A stretch of 48,262 nucleotides of DNA from an uncultured SAR86 cluster bacterium (GTDB taxonomy: Bacteria; Pseudomonadota; Gammaproteobacteria; Magnimaribacterales; D2472): positions 1-48,262 of the forward strand of contig CACMFH010000009.1 of NCBI GenBank assembly GCA_902612915.1. Direction: 5' to 3'. Below the pieces are notes generated by a model, which saw nothing but the letters and a program-made list of their open reading frames with translations, made no database searches and was not told where the DNA came from. Within the stretch, counting starts at the first letter, position 1. The number at the start of each line of letters is the position of its first letter. Below are positions 1 through 9,056 of this stretch, in pieces. The translations under genes and the position numbers were made by a program.

Positions 1-890
1 TTATTTGCAGATATATTTAAAGAATCTTTTTTTGTAATTATTCTTACTCCCTTATATTTTTCACTTGATAGAACACTAACTCTGCTTAGGCTATTTGAAA
101 AATTTTGTCTATCAACAACTAAAAGCGAACTTTCACCAGATGGAATTACTTGCTCATAATCTGGAAACTTACCTTCAATTAATTTACTAACAAAAGTAGT
201 GCCTGAAACATTTGCAGCAATTGAAGTTTGCCCAAGTTGAATCACAACATTTTCAGATTCGTCACCAACAAGCTTACCAATTTCATTAATAGATTTTCTT
301 GGAACAATTCCACTTGTTGATTCAGAGGAAGCTTCGTTGAGTGATGAAGTTGCCATAGCAAGTCTATGAGCATCAGTTGCTACGGTGGTAATAACTTTAT
401 CATCTATCATCATATAAAGACCGTTTAAGTAATGACGCCAATCCTGATTACCCATCGCAAAAGATGTTTTAGTAATTAAATTTTTTAGATTTTGAGATGA
501 AATATTAATTTGGGATTGAGTGTCCTCTGTTTCAAAAACAGGAAAATCTTCGCTTGGAAGGGTTGAGAGATTATACTTACCAGACTCGGTCTCTATTTTT
601 AAATTATCCCCATCAAGAAAAAAATGAATTTCAGCAAGATCTGGCATAAGCCTGCACAGGTCACTTAATTTTCTTGCCGGAGCTGTGATTTTTCCACCAC
701 TCTTGAAATTTGATATTGTTGAAGTTGTCGATATTTCGCTCTCTAAGTCAGTGGCAGTAAGTTTTAGCGATGACTCATCAACCTCAAACAACACATTTGA
801 TAAAATAGGCAACGTTTGTCTCTTTTCAACAACTCCGAGTGTTAGATTTATTGATTTAACAACCTCTTCTTTGGTTATATGGAAATCCAT
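1..890 (-). CDS. dnaN: DNA polymerase III beta sliding clamp, 3' end cut by window edge
   Basis: Encodes the ring-shaped processivity clamp that tethers DNA polymerase III to DNA. The minus-strand reading frame starts at the ATG complementary to 888-890 ([16 protein letters not shown]) and stays open to base 1, giving about 296 residues of a roughly 370-residue family, so the C-terminal domain lies outside the window. Recognisable clamp segments include TLPILSNVLFE, ATDLE, TDAHRLA and the stretch FPDYEQVIP. Its start overlaps the dnaA stop by one base (TAATG), suggesting translational coupling, and the dnaA-dnaN order is the classical one. Confidence 0.95.
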   Translation of the reverse strand, partial: MDFHITKEEVVKSINLTLGVVEKRQTLPILSNVLFEVDESSLKLTATDLESEISTTSTISNFKSGGKITAPARKLSDLCRLMPDLAEIHFFLDGDNLKIETESGKYNLSTLPSEDFPVFETEDTQSQINISSQNLKNLITKTSFAMGNQDWRHYLNGLYMMIDDKVITTVATDAHRLAMATSSLNEASSESTSGIVPRKSINEIGKLVGDESENVVIQLGQTSIAANVSGTTFVSKLIEGKFPDYEQVIPSGESSLLVVDRQNFSNSLSRVSVLSSEKYKGVRIITKKDSLNISAN

Positions 891-2182
891 TAGTTGGTTA
901 AGGCTCTATTTAAATTTCTGTAATCCTCTTCGTGTGAGGGGCTTTCTTTTCTTAATTCTTTGATTTTTTTACAAGCATGGAGAACGGTTGTATGGTCTCT
1001 TCCATTATATGCCTCTCCAATTTCTGGAAGGCTGTGGTTTGTAAGTTCTTTTGTTAATGCCATTGCCATTTGTCTCGGCCTGGTTATCGATCTGCTTCTT
1101 CTTTTTGAAAGAAGGTCTGAAAGTTTAATGTTGTAGTATTCTGCAACTGTTTTTTGTATGTTCTCTACGCTTATCATTTTTGCGGAGATTACGAAAAGAT
1201 CTTTTAGCGCGTCTTTCACAAGAGCAAGGTCAACCTCTTGATTTGTAAATCTAGCATTTGCAACAACTCTCTTTAATGCTCCCTCAAGCTCCCTGATGTT
1301 AGATCTTATTCTTTGGGCAATGTATATTGCACAATCGTTAGGAAGAGAAATACCCATTGAGTTTGCTTTGCTTAGTAAAACCGCTGCTCTTGTTTCGAGC
1401 TCAGGTGGATCAATAACAACTGGCAGGCCCCAACCAAGTCTTGATTTTAACCTTTCTTCCAAGCCATCGATCTCTTTTGGATATTTATCACATGTTAATA
1501 TCATTTGATTGTTTCTATCCAACAAAGCGTTAAAGGTGTGAAAAAACTCCTCTTGAGACTGCTCCTTACCAGCAAAGAACTGAATGTCGTCAATCAAAAG
1601 GGCGTCGGCGTTTCTATAAAATGATTTGAACTCATTCATTGCGCCTAATTGAAGCGCTTTCACCATATCAGACACAAATTTTTCTGAATGCACATAAACA
1701 ATCCTTTTTTTTGGTTCGTTTTTTAGAATCTCATTACCAACAGCATGCATAAGGTGTGTTTTTCCTAAACCAACACCACCATAAATAAAAAGCGGGTTAT
1801 AGTCTCCTTTTGGATTGGCTGCTACTTGTTTAGCTGCGGCTAAAGCAAGGTGGTTTGACTTTCCCTCAACAAAACTATCAAAAGTATATCCGTCAACTAG
1901 TTTTATTTCTGAGTTTTGGTTGTTTTTATATTTATCAATAAAGGTTTCTTTTGTGAGGGTTTTAAATACAAGATTTATATTTGACTTTGACTGTGTCTTA
2001 ACAATTTTTTTGATTTCTTTGGAATGGTTTTTTTTTATGTAGTCTAAAATAAAGTCGTTAGGCGCAACAAGCTCCAGGGTATTTTTATCTATTTTTGCCT
2101 TTAGAGGCCTAATCCAGGTGTTGAAATCTTCTTGAGAAAGGGTATTTTCAAGCTTTTCAGAACACTTATTCCAAAGTTCCAA
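890..2182 (-). CDS. dnaA: Chromosomal replication initiator DnaA
   Basis: AAA+ ATPase that binds DnaA boxes and opens the origin. The 430-residue product has the N-terminal domain I (WNKCSEKL... FNTWIRPL), Walker [10 protein letters not shown] near residue 140, Walker [10 protein letters not shown], and the C-terminal helix-turn-helix signature [10 protein letters not shown]. The start codon is TTG (complement of 2180-2182), preceded by AGGAG (complement of 2190-2194) at 7-base spacing; no upstream ATG fits better. It is transcribed away from rpmH, with the DnaA-box spacer between them, so autoregulation by DnaA is likely. It overlaps dnaN by one base. Confidence 0.97.
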   Translation of the reverse strand: MELWNKCSEKLENTLSQEDFNTWIRPLKAKIDKNTLELVAPNDFILDYIKKNHSKEIKKIVKTQSKSNINLVFKTLTKETFIDKYKNNQNSEIKLVDGYTFDSFVEGKSNHLALAAAKQVAANPKGDYNPLFIYGGVGLGKTHLMHAVGNEILKNEPKKRIVYVHSEKFVSDMVKALQLGAMNEFKSFYRNADALLIDDIQFFAGKEQSQEEFFHTFNALLDRNNQMILTCDKYPKEIDGLEERLKSRLGWGLPVVIDPPELETRAAVLLSKANSMGISLPNDCAIYIAQRIRSNIRELEGALKRVVANARFTNQEVDLALVKDALKDLFVISAKMISVENIQKTVAEYYNIKLSDLLSKRRSRSITRPRQMAMALTKELTNHSLPEIGEAYNGRDHTTVLHACKKIKELRKESPSHEEDYRNLNRALTN

Positions 2183-2194
2183 TTATTATCTCCT

Positions 2195-2358
2195 ATTTGA
2201 TTCATAGTCTATTAAAAAATCCACAAGATATCTACAGAATAAATATAGGAATTTGTTGTGGATAACTTGTATATAAAAAAAATTATGTTTTACAGCGATT
2301 TTTATGGTTTTAAAAACTTATTGCGCTATAATCCTCAACACTTTTAGCAACAGATATT
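2195..2358. promoter_or_regulatory. Candidate oriC / dnaA regulatory spacer with DnaA boxes
   Basis: This AT-rich spacer between divergent dnaA and rpmH holds one perfect consensus DnaA box on the minus strand (TTATCCACA, complement of 2257-2265). Two near matches lie on the plus strand: AAATCCACA at 2217-2225 and ATATCTACA at 2228-2236, each 7 of 9. A run of A/T follows at 2266-2290. dnaA-rpmH is the usual origin location in pseudomonads and many other bacteria. Three boxes is few for a full origin, so the site could act only in dnaA autoregulation. Confidence 0.55.
2327..2332 (+). promoter_or_regulatory. Probable -10 element for rpmH-rnpA-yidC-mnmE
   Basis: A perfect TATAAT lies 26 bases before the rpmH start and would give a leader of about 20 bases. 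No good -35 hexamer sits 16-18 bases upstream, so the call rests on the -10 and its position alone. Confidence 0.45.
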
Positions 2359-2493
2359 ATGAAGAGAACTTTTCAACCAAGCAACTTAAAAAGAAAAAGA
2401 ACCCATGGTTTTCGTGCGAGAATGTCAACCAAAGCTGGAAGAGCTGTTTTATCCAACAGAAGAAAAAAGGGTAGAAAGGTTCTTAGCGCTTAA
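2359..2493 (+). CDS. rpmH: 50S ribosomal protein L34
   Basis: A 44-residue, very basic ribosomal protein of the large subunit. Translation from ATG 2359 gives [18 protein letters not shown], then [20 protein letters not shown] and a C-terminus RKVLSA, which is the canonical L34 pattern from end to end and the expected length. It is the first gene of the plus-strand operon and is followed at once by rnpA, the near-universal arrangement. Confidence 0.97.
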   Translation: MKRTFQPSNLKRKRTHGFRARMSTKAGRAVLSNRRKKGRKVLSA

Positions 2494-2494
2494 T

Positions 2495-2809
2495 TTGTCC
2501 AATTCCAATCAACAGTTTGCTTCGCTTGAGTGTTTATATTCCTGTAAATTTTTTAGAATATTTTATAAGCGATCAAAAAATAATGGGCTTGAAATATCAA
2601 TCTCGAAAAAGTTTTTTAGGCTTGCGGTTGAAAGAAATAAAACAAAAAGAAGGATAAAAGAAATTTTTAGAAAATTATCAATAGATATGCCAGACGGAAT
2701 TTTGGTTTTTTCTGTATTTAGGCCTTTTGGAGAGTTATCATATGAGGAGGCGGTGATGGAGATCTCTTCAGCCGCGAGATCTATTGCTGATAGTATGGAT
2801 AAAAAATGA
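2495..2809 (+). CDS. rnpA: Ribonuclease P protein component
   Basis: Protein subunit of RNase P, which assists the catalytic RNA in removing tRNA 5' leaders. The family signature is the basic helix AVERNKTKRRIKEIFRKL; upstream lies the strand pair containing LEISISKKFF. The start is uncertain. The frame is open back to an ATG at 2405 inside rpmH, but that N-terminus ([15 protein letters not shown]) only reads rpmH out of frame. The TTG at 2495, just after the rpmH stop, gives 104 residues, close to the usual 105-125. No strong ribosome binding site precedes either, so coupling to rpmH is likely. The stop overlaps the yidC ATG (ATGA). Confidence 0.88.
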   Translation: MSNSNQQFASLECLYSCKFFRIFYKRSKNNGLEISISKKFFRLAVERNKTKRRIKEIFRKLSIDMPDGILVFSVFRPFGELSYEEAVMEISSAARSIADSMDKK

Positions 2810-4350
2810 ATATAAGAAGTTTTTATTTGGCTCTGATTGTTTTTCTTTCTTTAGCATTGCTGTATGAATGGAACTCAGAACAAAAAACAAAATCAATTAA
2901 GCAGCACCTTGATATGGTTGGGTCTTCTATTTATGGAGATGATGGTAGGTTTGTTTCAATTGAAAACGATGAACTTTCGTTGATTGTTTCAATATCTAAT
3001 GGTTCTATTGTTGAGGCGAGGTTAAAAAAATATCCTGTTGAAAATGTAAGTGGTTCTATGGGGTTTAGGGTGTTTGGGTCTTCTGAGTCTTCTGCGTTTC
3101 AATATTATTTTAAGAGTGGGTTTACCGGAATCACCCCAGTTTATGAGGTTTCAGAGAGGGGTGATGATTTTGTAATTTTATTAGATCCGGAGCTTGGTGT
3201 ATCTAAGGAAATATCTTTTTCTGATGCTAGTTACGAAGTAAGTGTTTACGATTCAACAGCTAGTGGGGTTAGTGGAAAGTCGTTTGCTGGTTTGTATCGT
3301 TCTGAAGGAAGGGCTCTTGATTTAAAAAGAGGCGCTCTTGAGGGTGGAATGATGAACAACAGCTCTTATGAGGGCGTTGCAATAAGCACAGAACTTGACC
3401 CTTATTCTACATCGAGGTTAAGGTCGGTTGATGAGCCCCTTGAGGTTTTGTCAAAGTCTGGTTGGGTAGCTTTTGTTCAAAAATATTTCTTTGCGGCGAT
3501 TATTGGGTCAGATGAATATATTTATAATTATTATGTTCTTCCAAAGGAGTCTGGGTTTTACAGGATGGGTTATACAGTAGAGGGCTCCTCAACAAGCAAC
3601 TTAGTTTATGGTCATGAGCATAGGCTGTTTATTGGTCCAAAGATTAGAAAAGATCTAGTGGAAAGAGCTGACAATTTAGAGCTAGCAATTGATATGGGTT
3701 GGTTTTGGTTTTTAGCACAACCCATGGTGTTTGTGATGGATTTTATTAATGGATATGTTAATAGTTGGGGTTTAACAATAATTATATTTACTATATTGAT
3801 TAAGTTGTTGTTTTGGCCTGTTACAGCTAAAAGCTTTAAATCTATGGCTGCGTTAAGAAAAATCACTCCAGAGCTAAATGAGATAAAGGAGAGATATAAA
3901 AATGATCGCCAAACTGCTGGAACAGAAACAATGAGGCTTATGAAAAAAAATGGCGCCAACCCTCTTGGGGGGTGTTTGCCTTTATTTATTCAAATGCCTT
4001 TTTTTATAGGGTTCTTTTTTGCTCTGAGAGAAATGGTTGAGTTGAGGTTTAGTCCTTTGGTTTTTTGGACAGACCTTTCTGCTCCCGATCCTTATTTTGT
4101 TTTACCTGCGGCGTTTGGTCTGCTTATGTTGTTAACACAAAGACTTAACCCGCAACCAGCTGGTATGGATCCTACCCAGGCGCAGGTTATGAAATATATG
4201 CCAGTAATGTTTTCAGTTTTCTTTCTGTTTTTTCCTGCCGCTCTATGTTTATACACTGTTGTAAACACAGGGGTTCAGCTTGCGCAACAAACCTATTTAT
4301 ATAAACAGCATGGGGCTTTGGGTTCGGGTCATGGGCCTGGCGCGTTTTAG
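2806..4350 (+). CDS. yidC: Membrane protein insertase YidC
   Basis: Inserts and folds inner-membrane proteins, with or without SecYEG. The 514-residue product has an N-terminal membrane anchor (residues about 5-20), a long periplasmic beta-sandwich region, and the conserved C-terminal insertase core from about residue 305 (GWFWFLAQPMVFVMDFI, then ILIKLLFWPVTAKS, then CLPLFIQMPFFIGFF). This two-part plan is the gram-negative type. It overlaps rnpA by 4 bases and precedes mnmE by 2 bases. It is very G/T-rich: bases 3001-3060 hold 16 G and 5 C. Confidence 0.97.
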   Translation: MNIRSFYLALIVFLSLALLYEWNSEQKTKSIKQHLDMVGSSIYGDDGRFVSIENDELSLIVSISNGSIVEARLKKYPVENVSGSMGFRVFGSSESSAFQYYFKSGFTGITPVYEVSERGDDFVILLDPELGVSKEISFSDASYEVSVYDSTASGVSGKSFAGLYRSEGRALDLKRGALEGGMMNNSSYEGVAISTELDPYSTSRLRSVDEPLEVLSKSGWVAFVQKYFFAAIIGSDEYIYNYYVLPKESGFYRMGYTVEGSSTSNLVYGHEHRLFIGPKIRKDLVERADNLELAIDMGWFWFLAQPMVFVMDFINGYVNSWGLTIIIFTILIKLLFWPVTAKSFKSMAALRKITPELNEIKERYKNDRQTAGTETMRLMKKNGANPLGGCLPLFIQMPFFIGFFFALREMVELRFSPLVFWTDLSAPDPYFVLPAAFGLLMLLTQRLNPQPAGMDPTQAQVMKYMPVMFSVFFLFFPAALCLYTVVNTGVQLAQQTYLYKQHGALGSGHGPGAF

Positions 4351-4352
4351 TC

Positions 4353-5666
4353 GTGTCGGCGGTATTTGCTTTAGCTACACCACCAGCTAAATCAGCAATA
4401 TGTGTTTTTAGGGTTTCGGGTGCTGGTTGTCATTCTGGGCTTAAAAAAATCATTAAAAATAAAGGTTTCGAAATTGGTCGCTTTCATGTCAGGGGTTTTT
4501 ATAATAAAAATGTTTTAATTGACAGAGCTGGGCTTGTTGTTTTTGAAGGTCCTAATAGTTATACCGGTGAAGATTCTTTTGAGGTTTATGCACATGGGAG
4601 CCTTGCTGTTATGTCTTCTTTTGTTTCTTTGTTTAAAAGCGTTGGTTTTGATGAGGCGGCTAGGGGTGAGTTCACTAAACGAGCTTTTTTAAATAATAAA
4701 ATGAGTTTGAATGAAGCTGAGGCTTTAGGAGACCTTATAGATGCTACTGACGAGAGGGGTGTTTTGTTGTCTGGGGGTTCTTTGTTCGGTGATATGTCTT
4801 CAAGCATATCTTCTTTTGCAGATGAGATTGATCGGATTAGGGTGCGGGTAGAGGCTGAAATTGATTTTTCTGATGAAGGTAATGAATATATGGATCGGGG
4901 GTTGGTTGATGATTTGAGCAGCCTTATAAGCAGGTTTGAGTCTTTTATATCTGGATGTATTAATAAAAATATGTTTTCTCAAAAAAATAATGTTCTTTTG
5001 GTTGGTCCTGTTAACTCGGGTAAGTCTTCTGTATTTAATAGGCTTCTGGGTTTTGAAAGGGCTATTGTTTCAAACACCCCTGGAACAACTAGGGATATTA
5101 TTAGCAGTGAGCTTTTTTATGAGTCAAGTGTATTTTCCATACAGGACTCTGCTGGTATAAGAGAAACTAATAATAAAATTGAAGGGGTGGGTATTGATTT
5201 GTCTTTGTCTCAAATTAAAAGTGCGGATTTAGTAATAGGGGTTTTTGATTTGTTTGATAAGTCTTTAATCAAAAGTTTTAAGGATTTAGCAAAGAACACA
5301 TCTTTTATAGCTGTTCAAAATAAAACTGATATTAATAAAAAGAACTTAGAGTGTTTTGATTGTTGTGTTTCGGCTAAAACTGGTGATGGCTTTGACGATC
5401 TAAAAAAATTAATTTTATCTTCTTTTAATAAGGGTGTTAAAAAAAATGACTATAAATTTATGATAAGAGATAGGCATAATAAATTATTTCAGGATGTGGT
5501 TAAAAACCTAATCTCTGCTCAAAAAGATTTAAAAGAGAATTTATCTTTGGATTTGGTTGCTGAGGATCTTAAGTTAGCAAGGTCATGTCTTGATGAGCTT
5601 GTTGGTGAAAAATTTTCAGATTCATTGTTGGGAGATATATTTAGCAGTTATTGTATTGGTAAATAG
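4353..5666 (+). CDS. mnmE: tRNA uridine-5-carboxymethylaminomethyl modification GTPase MnmE
   Basis: Works with MnmG to modify U34 in the wobble position of certain tRNAs. The 437-residue protein starts at GTG 4353 and has the N-terminal formyl-THF-binding domain (FEGPNSYTGEDSFE), a G domain with P-loop GPVNSGKSS, switch-II motif DSAGIRET (Ser where Thr is usual) and NKTD, and the invariant C-terminal CIGK. The preceding yidC stop is 2 bases upstream. Composition is extreme: bases 4741-4800 contain 21 G and 7 C, the reverse of its partner mnmG just downstream. Confidence 0.97.
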   Translation: MSAVFALATPPAKSAICVFRVSGAGCHSGLKKIIKNKGFEIGRFHVRGFYNKNVLIDRAGLVVFEGPNSYTGEDSFEVYAHGSLAVMSSFVSLFKSVGFDEAARGEFTKRAFLNNKMSLNEAEALGDLIDATDERGVLLSGGSLFGDMSSSISSFADEIDRIRVRVEAEIDFSDEGNEYMDRGLVDDLSSLISRFESFISGCINKNMFSQKNNVLLVGPVNSGKSSVFNRLLGFERAIVSNTPGTTRDIISSELFYESSVFSIQDSAGIRETNNKIEGVGIDLSLSQIKSADLVIGVFDLFDKSLIKSFKDLAKNTSFIAVQNKTDINKKNLECFDCCVSAKTGDGFDDLKKLILSSFNKGVKKNDYKFMIRDRHNKLFQDVVKNLISAQKDLKENLSLDLVAEDLKLARSCLDELVGEKFSDSLLGDIFSSYCIGK

Positions 5667-5877
5667 GTTGTTATTTATTTGTTAATAATTTTGTATTGTT
5701 TTTTTTGCTAACAACTTGTTAAGGATTTGTTACCTGTTTCTAAACAGTGCTTAACCGTTTTTATAAATTAAACAGTCCTATATAAAGAAAGGGTTTGTAA
5801 GAGTTTTTAACAGAAAACAATCAACATAATAGAAATAACAAAAAGTATATAATATAGATATTAAAGTTTAATTATTA
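5667..5877. other. mnmE-mnmG intergenic gap: nested dyads and composition switch
   Basis: No gene is seen in these 211 AT-rich bases. An inner dyad CTGTTT-ct-AAACAG occupies 5734-5747, flanked asymmetrically by GTTAAG (5718-5723) and CTTAAC (5750-5755). TATAAT at 5848-5853 may be the mnmG -10 element, but no convincing -35 was found. No consensus DnaA box was seen. The gap separates G/T-rich from A/C-rich coding sequence on the plus strand. In E. coli the origin adjoins mnmG, so this is a second origin candidate, although the skew polarity is wrong for one. Confidence 0.6.
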
Positions 5878-7722
5878 ATGAATAAATACGATGTGGTAGT
5901 TGTTGGAGGTGGTCATGCCGGGGTTGAGGCAGCATACGCTGTACACAGATTAGGTATGTCATGCGCTCTTGTCACCTTTAATAAAAAAACTATAGGTCAG
6001 ATGTCTTGCAACCCCGCAATTGGAGGTTTGGGTAAATCACATATAGTCAGAGAGATTGATGCTATGGGTGGTTTGATGCCAATAGCTACTGATATGTCAG
6101 GCATCCAATATAGAACACTTAACACAAGAAAAGGAGATGCGGTTCAGGCTTTAAGAGTTCAGTGTGATAGAGACCTTTACAAAAAAGCAGTTCAAAAAAT
6201 ACTAAAAAAAACAAATATTGATGTATACGAAGATGAAGTTGAAGACATCTTAATTAAAAACAACAAAGTAACTGGGGTAATAACAAGCAACCAAAACATA
6301 TTAGCAAAAAGAACCATCTTAACCACTGGCACATTTTTAAACGGAAAGATGTATGTAGGAAATGAAGTAACCAAAGGTGGAAGAATGGATGATGGAACGG
6401 CGATACCGCTATCTGAAAAACTTTATTCACTAAAACTACCCATGGGAAGATTGAAAACAGGAACCCCAGCCAGGATAAAGCTTTCAAGCATTTCAACATC
6501 CTACATGGAAGAACAGCCTGGTGAAAAACCTACGCCATGGATGTCCCTATACAACAGGCCAAAAAAACACCAAAAACAACTCTCATGCTTTATAACAAGA
6601 ACCAATAAAAAAACTCATGAAATTATAAAAGAAAACACTCATTTGTCAGCCATGTATTCAGGAGATATTGTGGGAATAGGGCCTAGGTATTGCCCGTCAA
6701 TCGAAGACAAGGTAAATAGATTTAGTGACAAAGAAAGCCACCAAATATTTATTGAGCCCGAAGGTATAAACAAAGACCTTATATATCCAAATGGAATATC
6801 AACAAGTCTGCCTAGAAGAGCACAAGAAGACTTTATACACTCCATTAAAGGTCTCGAAGGGGCGATCATAACCGAGTTTGGCTATGCTGTAGAGTATGAC
6901 TTTGTAGACCCAAGAAACCTAAAAACATCACTAGAAACAAAGTTCCTTAACAGTTTTTATTTAGCGGGACAAATAAACGGAACAACGGGATATGAAGAAG
7001 CTGCCGCCCAAGGTTTAGTAGCCGGTCTTAATGCTGTGAGATCAATTCAAAAAAAACAACCCATGGTTTTAAAAAGAAGCGAAGCATATATAGGAGTTTT
7101 AATAGACGACCTAACAACACACGGAATTACAGAGCCCTACAGAATGTTTACAAGTAGAGCAGAACACAGACTTATGCTTTCTCAAAACAACGCAGAACAA
7201 AGACTTCTAATAAAAGCGTTTAATGCTGGACTTGTAGATTCCGAAAGAAAAAACAGTTTCACAACCAAAGAAGTGGAATATAAAGAATTCCTAGAAGCAA
7301 TAAAAAAAATCAAAACAACGAAAATCATAGACAGAAAAAACAAAACACTAAAGCTAAACGAAAGCAAAAATGTCTTTGAGCTTTTAAAGAGAACAGACAT
7401 TGATACAACAAAAGTTTTTAAACCAAAAAAGAAAGACAGAAACCTTTATAAAAGAGCCGCAACCGAATCAAAGTATATGGGTTATGTTGAAAAACAAAAA
7501 AGAGAAATTAAAAAAACACAAAAACAAAACAACAAAAAAATACCCCAAGACCTCAAATATAACAACATACCCGGACTCTCCAACGAGGTTAAAGAAAAAC
7601 TTATCAAACACAAACCCGAAACCATAGGGCACGCATCAAAAATTGAAGGCGTTACACCAGCAGCAGTAAACCTTATATTGATTCAAATAAAGAAAAAAGA
7701 AATTTTAAAACAACATGCCTAA
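5878..7722 (+). CDS. mnmG: tRNA uridine-5-carboxymethylaminomethyl modification enzyme MnmG (GidA)
   Basis: FAD-dependent partner of MnmE in wobble-uridine modification. The 614-residue product opens with the dinucleotide-binding motif GGGHAGVEA, followed by [20 protein letters not shown], the [11 protein letters not shown] signature, and the second family motif [17 protein letters not shown] helical C-terminal MnmE-binding region completes it. Length is slightly under the usual 620-630. No clear ribosome binding site precedes ATG 5878. The coding strand is unusually A/C-rich (6541-6600: 16 C, 5 G), making the protein rich in Lys, Asn and Thr. Its last 8 bases overlap rsmG. Confidence 0.97.
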   Translation: MNKYDVVVVGGGHAGVEAAYAVHRLGMSCALVTFNKKTIGQMSCNPAIGGLGKSHIVREIDAMGGLMPIATDMSGIQYRTLNTRKGDAVQALRVQCDRDLYKKAVQKILKKTNIDVYEDEVEDILIKNNKVTGVITSNQNILAKRTILTTGTFLNGKMYVGNEVTKGGRMDDGTAIPLSEKLYSLKLPMGRLKTGTPARIKLSSISTSYMEEQPGEKPTPWMSLYNRPKKHQKQLSCFITRTNKKTHEIIKENTHLSAMYSGDIVGIGPRYCPSIEDKVNRFSDKESHQIFIEPEGINKDLIYPNGISTSLPRRAQEDFIHSIKGLEGAIITEFGYAVEYDFVDPRNLKTSLETKFLNSFYLAGQINGTTGYEEAAAQGLVAGLNAVRSIQKKQPMVLKRSEAYIGVLIDDLTTHGITEPYRMFTSRAEHRLMLSQNNAEQRLLIKAFNAGLVDSERKNSFTTKEVEYKEFLEAIKKIKTTKIIDRKNKTLKLNESKNVFELLKRTDIDTTKVFKPKKKDRNLYKRAATESKYMGYVEKQKREIKKTQKQNNKKIPQDLKYNNIPGLSNEVKEKLIKHKPETIGHASKIEGVTPAAVNLILIQIKKKEILKQHA

Positions 7723-8302
7723 AGTCTTTTCAGACGAACAAGAAAACAAAATAAAAACATTTATAAACCTTGCTCTAGACTTCAACAAAACCCACAACAT
7801 TTTTTCAAGAGAATCCTATGATGATGTATATGAGAACGATATTTTAGACTGCAAGCCACTAATTAATCATATAAAAAAAAATGAAAGCGTATTAGATCTT
7901 GGTTCAGGAGGGGGCTTCCCAGGAATACTATTATCAATAATAAAACCAGAAAACAAAATAAACTTATTAGAGAGCAACAACAAGAAGTGCTATTTTCTAA
8001 AAAAAGTTTCCTACGAGCTGAACCTAAAGAATACAAAAATAATTAACAAAACAATCACCAAAAGAAACAAACTAGGCAAGTTTGACATCATTACCTCAAG
8101 AGCTTTTGCCACCATTGAAAAAACAATAAACCTTACAAAAACAAACACCCACGAAAACACAAAATACCTTTTACTTAAAGGAAAGGCATCAAATATAAAA
8201 AAGGAGCTAAAAGATATCGACAAAAATATGCTCAGATATGAAATAATCAATCAAGATACAACAAAAGAAAGAAACATAGTTTTATTAAGCAAAGATGAAT
8301 AA
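7715..8302 (+). CDS. rsmG: 16S rRNA (guanine527-N7)-methyltransferase RsmG (GidB)
   Basis: SAM-dependent methyltransferase that modifies G527 of 16S rRNA. The 195-residue protein carries the SAM-binding motif [12 protein letters not shown] near residue 60 and the downstream ITSRAFATI segment typical of GidB. It starts inside the last 8 bases of mnmG and ends 8 bases into parA, so translation is probably coupled. It shares the A/C bias of mnmG (8101-8160: 17 C, 4 G) and is accordingly very Lys/Asn/Thr-rich, which blurs similarity outside the motifs. Confidence 0.93.
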   Translation: MPKVFSDEQENKIKTFINLALDFNKTHNIFSRESYDDVYENDILDCKPLINHIKKNESVLDLGSGGGFPGILLSIIKPENKINLLESNNKKCYFLKKVSYELNLKNTKIINKTITKRNKLGKFDIITSRAFATIEKTINLTKTNTHENTKYLLLKGKASNIKKELKDIDKNMLRYEIINQDTTKERNIVLLSKDE

Positions 8303-9056
8303 AGTAATTGCAATTGCTAACCAAAAAGGAGGGGTTGGCAAAACAACAACAGCAGTTAACCTCGCCGCAAGCCTGGCCGCAACCAAAAGAAAAGTATTAT
8401 TAATAGACCTTGACCCACAAGGGAATGCCACAACCGCGGCAGGTATTAAGGAAAATGCCACCACAAATCTTTACAACCACTACTTTGAAAACACCTCAAT
8501 AGAAGACTGCGTCTATGAAAGTAGCGACGGTTATAAAATTATACCCGGAGGAGAGGAGCTCATTGCCCTTGAAATAGCAATAAGAAATGATAACAAGCAA
8601 GGTTTCATGTCTAAAAGCTTAGAACCAATTTCTCAAAACTATGACTATACAATTATTGATACACCCCCGACCCTAAACCAACTTACTATCGAGGGTCTGT
8701 TTTGTGCCTCTGGAACGCTTATCCCACTTCAGTGCGAATATTATTCACTCGAGGGAGTAACAGGGCTTATGAATACTATTGAAACAATATCAAACAAAAA
8801 TATGTCATCAAACAGGATCCTTGGGATAGTAAGAACAATGGTGGATATGAGAAACAACCTTGCAAAAGAGGTTTCTGATGAGCTTGAAAAACACTTTGAA
8901 AGCTTGGTGTTTAATACCCTTATTCCCAGAAATGTAAAACTGGCCGAGGCCCCAAGTCATGGAATATCTGGTATAAAATATAAACCAGATTCTTATGGAG
9001 CAAGAGCATATTTAGCGCTAGCAGGAGAGCTTATTAGAAAGGTGGAGTATGTCTGA
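8295..9056 (+). CDS. parA: Chromosome partitioning ATPase ParA (Soj family)
   Basis: Deviant Walker ATPase that moves or positions the ParB-bound origin region. The 253-residue protein starts [20 protein letters not shown] with the signature lysine in KGGVGKTT, then LLIDLDPQGNATTA and YTIIDTPPTLNQLT. This is the short chromosomal type without an N-terminal regulatory domain. The first part shares the A/C bias of rsmG, and the bias fades towards the 3' end. It overlaps rsmG and parB by 8 bases each. Confidence 0.96.
   Translation: MNKVIAIANQKGGVGKTTTAVNLAASLAATKRKVLLIDLDPQGNATTAAGIKENATTNLYNHYFENTSIEDCVYESSDGYKIIPGGEELIALEIAIRNDNKQGFMSKSLEPISQNYDYTIIDTPPTLNQLTIEGLFCASGTLIPLQCEYYSLEGVTGLMNTIETISNKNMSSNRILGIVRTMVDMRNNLAKEVSDELEKHFESLVFNTLIPRNVKLAEAPSHGISGIKYKPDSYGARAYLALAGELIRKVEYV

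Noticed and set aside
685-963. A plus-strand frame over the dnaN/dnaA junction, and similar antisense frames over yidC, mnmG, atpD and others.
   Set aside because: They run opposite or out of frame to well-identified genes and show no domain; they are shadows.
5815-5850. A dif-like site in the mnmE-mnmG gap (minus strand TTATGTTGATT resembles a XerD half-site).
   Set aside because: The matching XerC half and spacer do not fit (about 3 of 11), so it is likely chance in AT-rich DNA.
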